Positions 27,317 to 38,810 of a DNA stretch of 64,000 nucleotides are shown one piece after another. The position numbers were made by a program, and so were the translations under genes. Where the stretch lies: the NCBI RefSeq assembly GCF_964020115.1, contig NZ_OZ026542.1, positions 2,311,436 to 2,375,435 on the forward strand, given 5' to 3'. The notes under the pieces were generated by a model. The model was not told where the DNA came from and ran no database searches. It saw only the letters and a list, made by a program, of their open reading frames with translations. The stretch comes from Candidatus Regiella endosymbiont of Tuberolachnus salignus (GTDB taxonomy: Bacteria > Pseudomonadota > Gammaproteobacteria > Enterobacterales > Enterobacteriaceae). Each line of letters begins with the position of its first letter. The stretch's first letter is position 1.

Positions 27317-27600
27317 GACTTGATACCTCTGATTACCAATAAGAGCCTAATCTAGGTTTCCTTGACTTTCCTGTCGGTAGAAGCTCTAAATCCGGCATAC
27401 CTGAGAGCAATTGTACCCGGTAGGGTAATCTTTGCAGTTTCGTGGATACTCCGCTTTTTACTCTGCCGATAGTACAATCCCAATAATGCACATCGGCATT
27501 ACTGTATGCCTAAATGGCACACAATTTGACATAGGCTGATTTTGTATGTCATAGTGATAAATGATTGAAATTTACCCCTATTGAAGACGCAGGTAAAATT
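27317..27600. other. intergenic between divergent kinase fragment and tacA2
   Basis: 284 bp. TTGACATAGG (27526-27535) could be a -35 element for the TA operon. Nothing else recognised. Confidence 0.35.
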
Positions 27601-27894
27601 ATGACCACTCATGCAGAACGTAAAGAAACCCGTTTAGTTGCGCGAACCTCCACAGAAATACAAAAGATCATACAAAGGGCGGCAGATTACTCCGGTGCCA
27701 CCCTTTCACAATTCCTTATTGAATCTGCAATGGATAAGGCTCGCCATGTGATTGAACGAACTGAAACGTTTCACCTTTCGATGGCCGGTGCAGATGCATT
27801 GTTTGCTGTATTGGAAAATCCTCCAAAAGCAAGCAAGAAGCTTCTTAAGGCAGTACAGGGCTACAAGGATACAATGAATGCCCATAACCATTGA
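27601..27894 (+). CDS. tacA: TacA-like DUF1778 antitoxin, locus 2
   Basis: 97 residues from ATG 27601. RHH: KETRLVARTSTEIQKIIQRAADYSGATLSQFLIESA; tail: FAVLENPPKASKKLL. Overlaps the toxin gene by 17 bp. Distinct in sequence from the locus at 9084. Confidence 0.85.
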   Translation: MTTHAERKETRLVARTSTEIQKIIQRAADYSGATLSQFLIESAMDKARHVIERTETFHLSMAGADALFAVLENPPKASKKLLKAVQGYKDTMNAHNH

Positions 27895-28393
27895 AGCCAT
27901 CACCCACCAACACAATCGCAAAGTATTTGATTGCGGTATCAATGAATTAAATCAGTTTCTACAACAACAAGCACGGCAGAAAACCGTAAAAAATATATCA
28001 AAAACTTACGTGGCTTGCTCAGATGCAGCTCCCACCACTATCGTCGGTTATTACACGCTAACCGGGTATTCAGTCACAACTCCGCCCACCCATAAAGAGT
28101 ATAAAAAATATCCTCATCCCCTGAATGCCGTAAAACTGGCTCGTCTTGCTGTTGATCGTTCTCATCAGGGGAAAAAATTAGGCGAAATGCTATTGGTTGA
28201 TGCGATCTATCGAACAGTGCTAGTTGCGCAACAAATATCAGCCATAGGACTCTTTGTTGATCCTATGACTCCTGAGGTCATTCCGTTTTATCAACAGTAT
28301 GATTTTTTACCCGCTGAGCAAAGCGATCCTTCATGTCTTGAAATGTGGCTGCCTATTAAAACCTGTATAGAGGTTACTAATACCTTGTTGTAA
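27878..28393 (+). CDS. tacT: TacT-like GNAT toxin, locus 2
   Basis: 171 residues. FDCGINELNQFLQQQARQK (about 17-35), GYYTLTGYSV, VKLARLAVDRSHQGKKLGEMLL (acetyl-CoA loop) and PFYQQYDFLP. Expected to acetylate charged tRNA. Intact active-site pattern. Confidence 0.85.
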   Translation: MPITIEAITHQHNRKVFDCGINELNQFLQQQARQKTVKNISKTYVACSDAAPTTIVGYYTLTGYSVTTPPTHKEYKKYPHPLNAVKLARLAVDRSHQGKKLGEMLLVDAIYRTVLVAQQISAIGLFVDPMTPEVIPFYQQYDFLPAEQSDPSCLEMWLPIKTCIEVTNTLL

Positions 28394-28506
28394 GCAATCG
28401 ATAGGAAAATACAACACGACTCATTCCCAGGCGAAATACATCAACACAATAAACAAGCTTTTTATGCTCTCGAAAGAGCTCTTCCCCAAACAATGGAAAG
28501 CATAAA

Positions 28507-28671
28507 GTAGAGGAAGCGACATTGTTTTCTGAATTGTTCGAGACAACCCCTGAGTTTTGGTTAAACCTCCAGGCTGCTCATGATCGTTGGGAAGCGCGTG
28601 AAACCCTTCAAAAACGTCCCCCAATGCGGCCAATTATGGAAATGCTGGGACGGCGTATCTCACACGTATGA
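28507..28671 (+). pseudogene. HigA C-terminal fragment
   Basis: 54 codons, VEEATLFSELFETTPEFWLN to PIMEMLGRRISHV, match the second half of HigA at 31969-32298. HTH and toxin gene missing. The same order HigA end / J-domain gene occurs inverted at 62062-62840. Confidence 0.75.
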
Positions 28672-28709
28672 TCCTGCTCAAATAAAAAAGAGTAATAAAA
28701 TCTTGTATT

Positions 28710-28725
28710 ACTGACAATGGTCAGT
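28710..28725. promoter_or_regulatory. palindromic operator candidate before J-domain gene
   Basis: ACTGACAATGGTCAGT between a TCTTGTATT (-35/-10-like) stretch and TACAATA. Conserved in the inverted copy near 62646-62661, while other positions have changed. Confidence 0.45.
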
Positions 28726-28791
28726 ACAATAAACAGAAGGGAGTGGAATTATCCACTACCAACCAAAGCCCCCGCGGGCAGGAGATTTAAA

Positions 28792-29230
28792 ATGAATGTA
28801 CAAGAAGCCCTAAACGTTTTTGGTTTATCCGGTGAATTGACCGAGCAAGACATTAAAACGACCTATAAAAAAATGGCACTGAAATATCATCCAGATCGTA
28901 ACCCTTTAGGTGACGAAATGATGAAAGCCGTTAATGCTGCTTTTGATTTTTTGATCGCGAACATCGACAAAATCAACCAATTTCAGAGTAATGACGAAAG
29001 CGCCCGTTACAACTACGGCGAGGAATTGGAAAATGTATTAAATATCCTTTCTTGTCTGGCGGGCGTGATTTATGAGATCATTGGTAACTGGGTTTGGATC
29101 AACGGTGAAACCCACGAACACAAAGACACCTTAAAGGAAATGGGCTGTAAGTGGGCGGTAAAGAAAAAACAGTGGTTTTACCGCCCAGAAGAGCATAAAA
29201 GCCGCTTTAACCGCAAAGAGCATACGCTAG
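28792..29230 (+). pseudogene. J-domain (DnaJ-like) protein, 3' end cut by IS21 B
   Basis: About 146 codons remain. The N-terminal J domain (EALNVFGLSGELTEQDIKTT, YHPDRNPLGDEMMKAVNAAF) keeps the HPD motif needed to stimulate DnaK. A C-terminal region (GNWVWINGETHEHKDTLKEM, KKKQWFYRPEEH) is a small domain seen in plasmid/ICE J-proteins. Start set at ATG 28792 with an AGGAG site. The copy at 62062-62578 shows the missing end (EEIREMYGTDGRHKAKGW). Confidence 0.75.
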
Positions 29231-29318
29231 TGTCAGCGCTAATGATAAAAGACCGTAAATTGCTAATTTAATTTGTCCACTCAAGCCAGAATGCAGTTTC
29301 CTTTGTGGTGACAAAGCC

Positions 29319-31306
<1,988 letters not shown>

Positions 31307-31363
31307 CAAAAACTGGACATTTTAAAGTAGCAAAAAGTGGTCAATCTAAAGTAGCGTTGACAA

Positions 31364-31685
31364 TGGTAATGCGCGAATATACGATGCAAATATATACGGT
31401 AATGCACGAGTGTACGGTAGCGCGTGTGTAGGTCGCACAAAGTCGCGAGGATATGATCGAATAGATATATATGAGAATGCTAAAATATACGGTAATGCTC
31501 GAGTAATGGGTAATACGACAGTGCGCGGTAATGCGCGAGTTTTTGGCACTGTACAGGTAACAGACACAGCAGTTAATGTTATAGCAGAGGATACACAGAT
31601 ATCGGATACTACGCCGAGTGTGAACGAAGCGACAAACGTTAGCAGGGGGAGGGCGGTAAGCCCAATCCCTAGAAAAAATGCCTAA
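31364..31685 (+). pseudogene. beta-helix protein C-terminal fragment
   Basis: Essentially identical to 18262-18582 (last ~105 codons) and its 3' flank to 18773. The 5' part is replaced by IS21 copy B. The near identity marks a recent duplication. Confidence 0.8.
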
Positions 31686-31968
31686 ATGGTCGTCAGGTGT
31701 CTTATCCCTAAAGGTACAGACCTAAGAGCGGGGGCTTTGTTTACTGGTCGAAGCACGAAGACAAGCACGAACAAAATACTTTGGTACTGTTAGGATCATT
31801 TAGCTGAACCAGTCTGGTTTAAGTTATTGATGTTATCTAAACAGTACCACATATCACCGGTTCGTTAAAAGCATACCTAAAGCAAACTCACCGCATACTA
31901 ACGAACTATGTGTATCTCTCCTGGGAATGTGCTCAGGAACCATCTATAACATAATTAATTGAACAGGA
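31686..31968. other. intergenic, duplicate of 18583-18773
   Basis: First ~190 bp duplicate the region after the full-length beta-helix gene, including the GGTACTGTT inverted repeat. The rest leads to the HigA stop. No gene. Confidence 0.5.
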
Positions 31969-32298
31969 TCATCCGTGTGATATACGCCGTCCCAGCATTT
32001 CCATAATTGGCCGCATTGGGAGACGTTTTTGTTTTTGAAGAACCTCACGGGCTTCCCAGCGATCATGAGCAGCTTGGAGGTTTAACCAAAACTCAGGGGT
32101 TGTCTCGAACAACTCAGAAAACAACGTCGCTTCCTCTACAGTTAAACGACGACGTCCCTTACACAACCGGTTAACCGTTGCGCGGGTAACTCCCATAATG
32201 TCCGCTAATTCTTCTTGACCTATTCCCAGCGAGGTTAAAAACTCTTCCTGCAAAATCTCACCCACAGTGGTAGGTTCACGGGTAGTGGTATCAAGCAT
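31969..32298 (-). CDS. higA: HigA antitoxin (Rts1-type)
   Basis: 109 residues: TVGEILQEEFLTSLGIGQEE, then LADIMGVTRATVNRLCKGRR (HTH recognition), then FETTPEFWLNLQAAHDRW. Classic HigA of the Rts1 plasmid type. Toxin gene lies 12 bp upstream on the same strand. Confidence 0.9.
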   Translation of the reverse strand: MLDTTTREPTTVGEILQEEFLTSLGIGQEELADIMGVTRATVNRLCKGRRRLTVEEATLFSELFETTPEFWLNLQAAHDRWEAREVLQKQKRLPMRPIMEMLGRRISHG

Positions 32299-32310
32299 AA
32301 ATCCCCCTAA

Positions 32311-32601
32311 CTAGGTGTCTTGATGAGGATCAAGGTAGATGTTTTCAGCATATCCATCTTTCCACTGAAACATTAACCGCCATTGAATATTGACTCTCAT
32401 GCTGGACAAACCATAAAACTGTCCAGAGAGGCGTTTATAATAATTACTGGTTGGAATAAACAAATCGCGTTCACTGTGTGCAGCGGCTAACATATCAAGC
32501 TTTTTAGCTAACTGGCGTTCTATTGTTGCCGGTATTGCGCGATCTCGTTTACTCTCCATGTAGAACAGTTCTAAGTTTTTATTCCTAAAAGACTTAATCA
32601 T
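32311..32601 (-). CDS. higB: HigB toxin (Rts1-type RelE fold)
   Basis: 96 residues from MIKSFRNKNLELFY (ATG 32601). KKLDMLAAAHSERDL, then GLSSMRVNIQWRLMFQWKDGYAENIYLDPH holds the basic/aromatic active-site strand. Ribosome-dependent mRNase. The complete higBA here serves as the reference for fragments at 28507 and 62700. Confidence 0.9.
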   Translation of the reverse strand: MIKSFRNKNLELFYMESKRDRAIPATIERQLAKKLDMLAAAHSERDLFIPTSNYYKRLSGQFYGLSSMRVNIQWRLMFQWKDGYAENIYLDPHQDT

Positions 32602-32811
32602 TATCTGTTCCATCATTCCATTCAATACAAGTATTGTATAATTTAAAGTTACAACATGTAAAATTAAAAGTTACTTTTTTTGATTTTACATTAATTACTG
32701 CATGTTTGATGTATGCAAAGTTTACATAGAAACGAGATTCGATGACTTTACGCCACGCTTGCATGGATTCAGCAGCTGAGAAATTAGCCATGGCTTTGTT
32801 AGATATTTTAG
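32602..32811. other. upstream region of higBA
   Basis: Contains TTGTATAATTTAAAG-type promoter sequence on the minus strand near 32630-32645. A short minus-strand frame (MANFSAAESMQAWRKVIESR start) ends within it; its status is unclear. Confidence 0.35.
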
Positions 32812-32849
32812 ATTTTTGCGTCAGGGCACAAGTTCCGGAGCGCTAGGCC
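32812..32849 (-). repeat. solo 38-bp end of the MITE/TIME element
   Basis: Matches the right inverted repeat at 1063-1100 with two changes (GGGCACAAG for GGGCGCGAG). Separates higBA from the glyoxalase pseudogene. No partner end nearby. Confidence 0.75.
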
Positions 32850-32929
32850 TAACACTCCTTTATCTCATACTAAACATATTAGAATGTCAGATTAAATTCA
32901 AACTTTTACAATTTACTTTGATATTTTTA

Positions 32930-33238
32930 GCCGCCCCTGGCGATTTAAATAGAATTGAAATATCACATGGGCTCATGCTGGAATTGACTTAACAATTGGG
33001 ACACCCAAACCTACCCTGAAGAGCGTTATTTCGGTCACCTAGCTTATGCGTGGATAATATTTACGAAACCTACCAGTGTTTAAAGGATGCGGGGGTTATT
33101 ATTAATAGACCACCTCGGGATGAGTATATGGCATTTATACGATCACCCGATAATATTTCCATTGAATTGTTACAAAAAGGTGAGAGATTACCAAAACAAG
33201 AGCCATGGGCGTCCGCACCAAATATTGGACATTGGTAA
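32930..33238 (+). pseudogene. glyoxalase/VOC-family pseudogene
   Basis: Broken frames together read [33 protein letters not shown], then (33050-33238) a clean C-terminus with [20 protein letters not shown]. This matches lactoylglutathione lyase-like VOC enzymes (GH-IA-VDD-IY; metal-binding H and E retained: FGHLAY, IELLQ). At least two frameshifts, so non-functional. Confidence 0.65.
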
Positions 33239-33658
33239 TTCATCAAAACCCAGTGGATGATATCAATTTCCTTTAATCTTATTCATCAAATAAGGAATAA
33301 TATAGCTAAATTGTTTAATAATGATTACATCCAATGCGCCAGAAAAATGCCATTACAGGGGCTATCGGGTCGCGCAAGGGAACTTCCCCCCGACCCACGA
33401 CCCCTAGTTGAGCAAATTTTACAGTGGTTTTAATGGCGCACAAATCTCTGACAGCAAATTTATTTTCACAGCATGAGGAAAAGGTTTTGTCATTTCTTGA
33501 CACTTTAGCGCATCTTTCACAAGTATCTCTGTATTGTCCGCCGGATTGACAGTTATAGCATAGGTAGTATAAGTATTGAAATTTAACAGTTTGCGCGAAA
33601 TTCTTCATCGATAGCTAGTGAGCGTTAGCGAGTTATTTTGAAGGGAGATGGATAGCAT
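33239..33658. other. intergenic, no confident gene
   Basis: A minus-strand frame at 33315-33608 (97 codons, six Cys in CYNCQSGG, DTCERCAK and SSCCENK) ends LGVVGRGEVPLRDP. It has no clear homologue and may be non-coding or an IS remnant. Confidence 0.3.
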
Positions 33659-33675
33659 AGCGGGCAACGCCCGCT
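33659..33675 (-). terminator. hairpin downstream of fimbrial operon
   Basis: AGCGGGC-AAC-GCCCGCT, a perfect 7-bp stem about 85 bp after the last fimbrial gene on the minus strand. No clear U-tract, so it may be a processing or stability hairpin. Confidence 0.45.
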
Positions 33676-33760
33676 AATCACTGTTAAATGATGTTGTATC
33701 CTAATGTCAAGAGTGGCCGCGGTTTGGATCAATACCCACCGCCTATGCCAATTATCGTTA

Positions 33761-34327
33761 CTATAGATAACTTTTATCCAAGGTGAATTGATATATTTCA
33801 TCCAGATCAAGCGTTTCTTTAAGATGGGTTAAGTTACCTGGAATAAACAGTATAAATCTTAGGTTTAAAGTAGCATGAAAGGGCTGGCCTTTTAACCACT
33901 CTTCTCCTATCTTTTCATCTAATTTTTTACCTAAAGAAATAGTTTCACTCAATATATTGCTGTATAGGGGATCTGTAGGAGTGGAGTCAATCACTGCATT
34001 ATTATTCACTGTTATTTTGTCGAGTGTAAGATAGGCATCAGCCGTTTTTTCTAAAAGAGATGTCACTTTTAAAATTAGGTTGCCTGTTTTAATTGATTTG
34101 GTTTCAATTTCAAGCTTTCTTTCAAAATCTTTACAATCTATAACCAGCTGAAAATGCTTTGTAATGAAGAATTCATTATCTCGCTGAATTTCTTTCAATT
34201 CACCCAAATCAATCTCGGTTGGATTAGTGCTAATACTACAACCAGGTACATCCCTCGCAAGCGCTTTGTTAACGAAAGAGAATGCCATCAGGGCAGTGAT
34301 GATAAGTGTCAGGGGGATCATCTTCAT
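33761..34327 (-). CDS. fimbrial minor subunit/tip protein
   Basis: About 188 residues from MKMIPLTLIITALMAFSF. Sec signal peptide ending near ALA-RD, then CSISTNPTEIDLGEL with the fimbrial subunit N-terminal pattern, and a second Cys in LVIDCKDF (predicted disulfide). Related in type to DUF1120 subunits. Last gene of the chaperone-usher operon; start chosen for signal peptide and AAGGAATA ribosome binding site. Confidence 0.65.
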   Translation of the reverse strand: MKMIPLTLIITALMAFSFVNKALARDVPGCSISTNPTEIDLGELKEIQRDNEFFITKHFQLVIDCKDFERKLEIETKSIKTGNLILKVTSLLEKTADAYLTLDKITVNNNAVIDSTPTDPLYSNILSETISLGKKLDEKIGEEWLKGQPFHATLNLRFILFIPGNLTHLKETLDLDEIYQFTLDKSYL

Positions 34328-34363
34328 CTTATATTCCTTTTTTTTTGGTACGCCATTCAAAAT

Positions 34364-36763
34364 TTACCGACAGATTGCCGGAATAGTTTCATAAGGGGCG
34401 TCGTCTTTGGGAGGGAGCGAATTTAATATAAAGTCCAGCGTGCAACGCTGCCCGTTATCATCTTCAATCACCACGCCGTTGCCGGTATGCTCAGCGGCCA
34501 AATAGATGTCACTGTCGCTGCCTGTGATACTCAGATAGTTCCCCCTTGCGTCCAATACGGCCATTCCCTGCGGGAAAATCTTTCCGTCGGGTCGAGTGAC
34601 TTGCAGTAGAATTTTTCGGTGTCGTTCGGCTTTCAGACTGACACGGCTAACGGAGCCTCGTCCAGCTTCGGTGACACTGAGGGCGTTACGCACCTCGACA
34701 TTACGTGGTAGTCCATGAGTAACCAGCTCGACATGTGAGCGCTGATAAGGGGTAATGGAAGGCACGGCGGCGCGGCCACTGCCGTTGATCCATACTGTAC
34801 CGGCAGGGGTCTGTATCTTCGCGCCAGGCAACTCCGGAAGACTAACGATACCAAAGGTATCACTGACTGACTGAGGCGAAAAAAGTAAACCCTGGCCGTC
34901 ATACACCACACCACCATTCATACTGCCAGACCATGAATGACTATTGTGCCCATTATAGGAATAACCTGCATACAGGCTGGTATAAAGTGGCCGCAGGTTC
35001 AGTGAGCCGTTAAAACCATACCGCCGGAACCGATTATCGAGGGTGGATGTCCCCAGGCTGTAACTGACATATTCATTGACTTGCTGGCTGGCGTTGAGAG
35101 AGGCACGGGTGTAACGCCCTTCTTGGGTGGCAGAGAAGCTAGCGTAAGCCCTGCCCAGTGGTAGGCTAATATTCAGATAATACCTATTTTCATCGCGTTG
35201 GCCGCTGTGGGGCTCCATGGTTAAAGAAACATTCGCGTTTCCGAAACTGCGGCTCCAGTTAATGACAGGATAATTTTCAGCACTGCCATCAAACCGCTCG
35301 GTTCGAGTCAGGCCGAAAGAAAAAGCACCGAGGACTTCGTTATTCCATTCCAATTTGGTACTGTAAAGTCGTTTTTGCAAGCTACGGCGTGATGCATCGG
35401 ATCGAGGCCGATCGGTCAGATGTCGAAAACCAGCACTATAAAAGGCCGCACTGACATCCCCTGACAGGTTTTCACTCAGTAACATGTTGTGTCCTGCTTG
35501 CGTCACCGTGCCTTGTGTCCCCGTTCGCGCATCACGGGCGACGAGCAAGCGAAGATAGCTAGAAGAGTGCTTCCACAATTGGGTAGAGGCATTTAGTCCA
35601 GCAGAGGTGTAGTGTTGCGCAGCCAGGATCCCCGCCGTCATATTGCTTTGTAATGCCCTCACAGGAAGGGTCGCTGTTGCTGTAATGAACCCGTTGCTGT
35701 TCAGGTCGGTAGTTCCATATCCAGTATCCCGGTGCTTTCCGGCGGCGAATGTCCATCTTCGTTGTACAGGCATGAAATTTGTGGCAAATGAAGTTGCCGG
35801 AACGATAAAGCGACGTTGCTCGCCGGTGTTTTCAATAACGGACACTTCCAGGTCTTGCGACAAACTTATCAGTGGCAGATTTTCCAACACAAAATGGTCA
35901 GGGGGAACCAGTGTGGAATAAATCAGGGTGCCACCTTGACGAACTTCTACACGTGCGGCTGATGGCGCAATGCCGGAGACACGAATGCCGTTGTCAGTTT
36001 TTATTAATGCGGTTTCCGGCATTAACAGGAATCCATTAAACGACGGAGCAGAAAATAGAGGGCTGTTGAGATAGAGCTGACCCGCCTGCAGGGTTGACTT
36101 GATATCCGGAAATGTTCGTTGTATCCAGGCGCTTTGATGCTTAAATTGCGCTTGATTTCCCTGACCAGAATAGAGGTCGTGGCTGCGTATTACCCAATTA
36201 TCAAAATTAAAACCGCTTTCCGTACTGCCATAAAAGGTTTGCGAAGTATATCGAGGAGTGTGGTTACTGACGGCGAAAAGAGAGTAGTTCAGCAGCGAGG
36301 CGCGCCCGCCACTCACATACAGGGGTTCAGACTCACGATTATCAAGCAGTTGGGGAGGAACCAAAAGTTCAATACGATTACGCCCAGGCTGTAGTTTTGC
36401 TTCAATACTTGCGGGTAGTGACGGACAGAGATTATTCTGATCCGATACCCTGCTATCAGGCTGTTGCGTTAGTATCCCCGCGGCCTTCAGAAAACGCTCA
36501 TCGGCACACAATGTCCCCTGGTCGCTAAAGTTGACTGACAGGGTGCCGCGCGAATTGCCATTGACCACCAGAGTGGGATGGTTTACCCCTGGTAAAAAGC
36601 GAGCACTAGTCTGAAAGTAGGTTGCAACCGACGCAGGGATCCCGCGAGCCCTGATTATATCGGTATTAAAATTGGTCAGAGACTGCGCCCGAGAGTTGTC
36701 GAGCAGACACAGTGAAAATGATAGCACCAGGGCAAAACCAGTGGGACACAAGCGTATTTTCAT
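34364..36763 (-). CDS. outer-membrane fimbrial usher (FimD/PapC family)
   Basis: 799 residues. Signal peptide (to about 26), N-terminal chaperone-binding domain (NFNTDIIRARGIPASVATYF, with a Cys pair 80-110), 24-strand barrel with plug region (ESGFNFDNW ... IQRTFPDIKSTLQAGQLYL), and C-terminal domain with a Cys pair (GQRCTLDF ... PAICR). Secretes and assembles subunits. Slightly short for the family but no frameshift. Downstream of its chaperone by 11 bp. Confidence 0.9.
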   Translation of the reverse strand: MKIRLCPTGFALVLSFSLCLLDNSRAQSLTNFNTDIIRARGIPASVATYFQTSARFLPGVNHPTLVVNGNSRGTLSVNFSDQGTLCADERFLKAAGILTQQPDSRVSDQNNLCPSLPASIEAKLQPGRNRIELLVPPQLLDNRESEPLYVSGGRASLLNYSLFAVSNHTPRYTSQTFYGSTESGFNFDNWVIRSHDLYSGQGNQAQFKHQSAWIQRTFPDIKSTLQAGQLYLNSPLFSAPSFNGFLLMPETALIKTDNGIRVSGIAPSAARVEVRQGGTLIYSTLVPPDHFVLENLPLISLSQDLEVSVIENTGEQRRFIVPATSFATNFMPVQRRWTFAAGKHRDTGYGTTDLNSNGFITATATLPVRALQSNMTAGILAAQHYTSAGLNASTQLWKHSSSYLRLLVARDARTGTQGTVTQAGHNMLLSENLSGDVSAAFYSAGFRHLTDRPRSDASRRSLQKRLYSTKLEWNNEVLGAFSFGLTRTERFDGSAENYPVINWSRSFGNANVSLTMEPHSGQRDENRYYLNISLPLGRAYASFSATQEGRYTRASLNASQQVNEYVSYSLGTSTLDNRFRRYGFNGSLNLRPLYTSLYAGYSYNGHNSHSWSGSMNGGVVYDGQGLLFSPQSVSDTFGIVSLPELPGAKIQTPAGTVWINGSGRAAVPSITPYQRSHVELVTHGLPRNVEVRNALSVTEAGRGSVSRVSLKAERHRKILLQVTRPDGKIFPQGMAVLDARGNYLSITGSDSDIYLAAEHTGNGVVIEDDNGQRCTLDFILNSLPPKDDAPYETIPAICR

Positions 36764-36774
36764 AGCTAAAATCC

Positions 36775-37470
36775 TTATGACGCGGTGACGGGGAGAGCAA
36801 CAGGCGCATGCATATAACCGTACAGCGATGCCGGGGTTAGCCTGACACTGGTAACTGGACTTTTCTGCGCTGGCAGGGTGACGAACAGGGTTTTTCCCGG
36901 AAGAATGTAGCTGTCCGGTAAACTGGCGGTGCTCTGAGCGGGTAACAGCGTCAACACGGAATGAAACCGCACCACATAGGGCGACGGATTGTGCACCGTC
37001 AGGCTGTTGTTAGCGATTTTCCATTGCAAATGCTTCCAGGGCGCGTAATCGCGTTTAAGACCTTTGGGTCTTACAATGACCGGCATATTTTGGGCGAGAT
37101 TGATAGCGATATTTTTTGTTGATTTGTCATTTTTGGGCGGAATGCCTTCAAAGATCACGCGGGATAGGCGTTCCGTTTTAAGGTCATGGATGCGCTTCAG
37201 TATAAAACGCACCACCTGAGTGTCGCCGGCTTCTACTCGAGAAACCGGGGGGGTGACAGTAAGAAGTTTTTCCGGGTCTTCAGGCAGTGTCTGCAGGGTG
37301 GTGAGCATCATTAAGGGATAATCGGCTTCGTTTTTTACCAGGAAGGACTGTTCTCCCTCATCAGCCTCTATTATCACCACAGACGTATGAGGTTTCAGAT
37401 AACCGGTTATTCCTGTTGCTGGGAAAAAGATAAATGACAGCAACAGCACTATAATATTTTTTATTGGCAC
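36775..37470 (-). CDS. periplasmic fimbrial chaperone (PapD family)
   Basis: 231 residues. Signal peptide (MPIKNIIVLLLSFIFFPATG), first Ig domain with FLVKNEADYPLMMLTTLQ, then AGDTQVVRFILKRI and ERLSRVIFEGIPP (family signature), second domain KHLQWKIANNSLTVHNPSPY. Delivers subunits to the usher by donor-strand complementation. Precedes the usher gene. Confidence 0.9.
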   Translation of the reverse strand: MPIKNIIVLLLSFIFFPATGITGYLKPHTSVVIIEADEGEQSFLVKNEADYPLMMLTTLQTLPEDPEKLLTVTPPVSRVEAGDTQVVRFILKRIHDLKTERLSRVIFEGIPPKNDKSTKNIAINLAQNMPVIVRPKGLKRDYAPWKHLQWKIANNSLTVHNPSPYVVRFHSVLTLLPAQSTASLPDSYILPGKTLFVTLPAQKSPVTSVRLTPASLYGYMHAPVALPVTAS

Positions 37471-37737
37471 GATAAAAATCTCCTTATTTATATTTATAAG
37501 GTGAGTTATTAATAAATTGAATGATATTAAAGCGGTTTCTTAATAACGACCCGACGCTTATTAAATAACAATGGGTGCTATAGAAAATCCGCTAAATAAT
37601 TTTTTCGCGCGAAGTAATGCAAAATATCCCCTAATAAATTAAAGCATTTTTTATTAAGAAACCGCTTTATTCTTAAACAAGGCAGCAGAAATAAACTGCC
37701 CTAAATTTAATAGTTTACTGATTTAAATTTAATTAAA
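37471..37737 (-). promoter_or_regulatory. intercistronic region with 19-bp perfect inverted repeat
   Basis: TAAAGCGGTTTCTTAATAA at 37528-37546 is exactly inverted at 37651-37669, 104 bp apart, between the major subunit and the chaperone gene. It could form an mRNA hairpin that sets subunit excess over chaperone and usher, or be an invertible segment. No recombinase gene adjoins. Confidence 0.6.
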
Positions 37738-38415
37738 TTAAATATATTTCAGCTCAAAGGTGGTAGATCCTTCAAATTGAGTTTCACCCATTGTTCCAGC
37801 ATCTTCTCGGTCATAATAGAAAACCAGTGTTGGGGTGATTTTGACCGAAAAATTTCTTCCTGAAGAGGGGGTGTTTTCATTAATACCCCATATTTTGGTA
37901 TCGGCCATTTTTTTATTATCATAAAAAGGTTTGCCAGCACCATCTACTGTTGCATCTGAGTAGTTAAGAAAGTAAACCCCTGTTCTTTTTTCTCCTTCCA
38001 GGCGTCTTAAACCAAACGCTTGACCAAGCGTTACACCATCAAGTTTTAAATTTCTAAAATTCATCACCGTGGCGTTATCATAATTATCTTTGGGTTTAAC
38101 CCCCAGGGTAGCGATGCCGTCACAACTGGCTGTTAATACGACACTTTTATCATTTCTCTTGATATATCCAACATCATCTGTGACATCGATACCACGCAAC
38201 TCCTTACCTTTAGCGAGACGGGTAAATTGACCTGAACTAATCGTACCAAAATCGAGTATATTGTTTGATAGACTTATATTACAGCTAGTGGGTGTCAGCT
38301 TACCTGTTACCTTTAAAATTGCAGATGGATTGTGAGCCATCGCACTGAAAGATGCCGCACATAATAATGTACTGACCATAAATCTATTGAAGGTATTGCA
38401 AGTTATTTTGTTCAT
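37738..38415 (-). CDS. major fimbrial subunit (DUF1120 family)
   Basis: 225 residues from MNKITCNTFNRF (ATG 38415). Signal peptide to about AMA-HN; ILKVTGKLTPTSCNISLSNN with the first Cys, second Cys in LTASCDGIATLG, and C-terminal FYYDREDAG ... STTFELKYI beta-zipper-like end with penultimate Tyr. DUF1120 proteins are pilins of chaperone-usher systems. First gene of the operon. Confidence 0.8.
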   Translation of the reverse strand: MNKITCNTFNRFMVSTLLCAASFSAMAHNPSAILKVTGKLTPTSCNISLSNNILDFGTISSGQFTRLAKGKELRGIDVTDDVGYIKRNDKSVVLTASCDGIATLGVKPKDNYDNATVMNFRNLKLDGVTLGQAFGLRRLEGEKRTGVYFLNYSDATVDGAGKPFYDNKKMADTKIWGINENTPSSGRNFSVKITPTLVFYYDREDAGTMGETQFEGSTTFELKYI

Positions 38416-38810
38416 AATCACTCCTTACCTAAAATAATTAATGACATATTGTGATGAAAAATTTTTAGCATTACCTAAATAAATGTTGTTTTTACTTACC
38501 TCTCTTAAGAAATAGCCTTGTCGATAGATTCAACCCATTATCACAAATAATGTTTTATCCCTTTTAATATAATTTTCGTCCTGTTTGTAAAACGGCATCC
38601 TTACCTTATTACCTCCCAATAACCTAATTTCGAAAATCCCTGGTGATCGCTGCTTCGTAAAAAATAATAGTCGATGTGAACACATAGGAAAGGCATGAAA
38701 TGGCTAGTCGGAAGCAGTCGGAAGCAGTCGGAAGAAAATAATTTAAGCTGGAAGAAGTCAGAATGTGATAGTGATCACACTTTATTTAACGGGATTTAGA
38801 ACTTATATCT
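38416..38810. other. fimbrial promoter region with short tandem repeats
   Basis: About 395 bp. A 10-bp unit AGTCGGAAGC is repeated three times at about 38705-38735. The fimbrial promoter must lie here. No other structure recognised. Confidence 0.45.
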
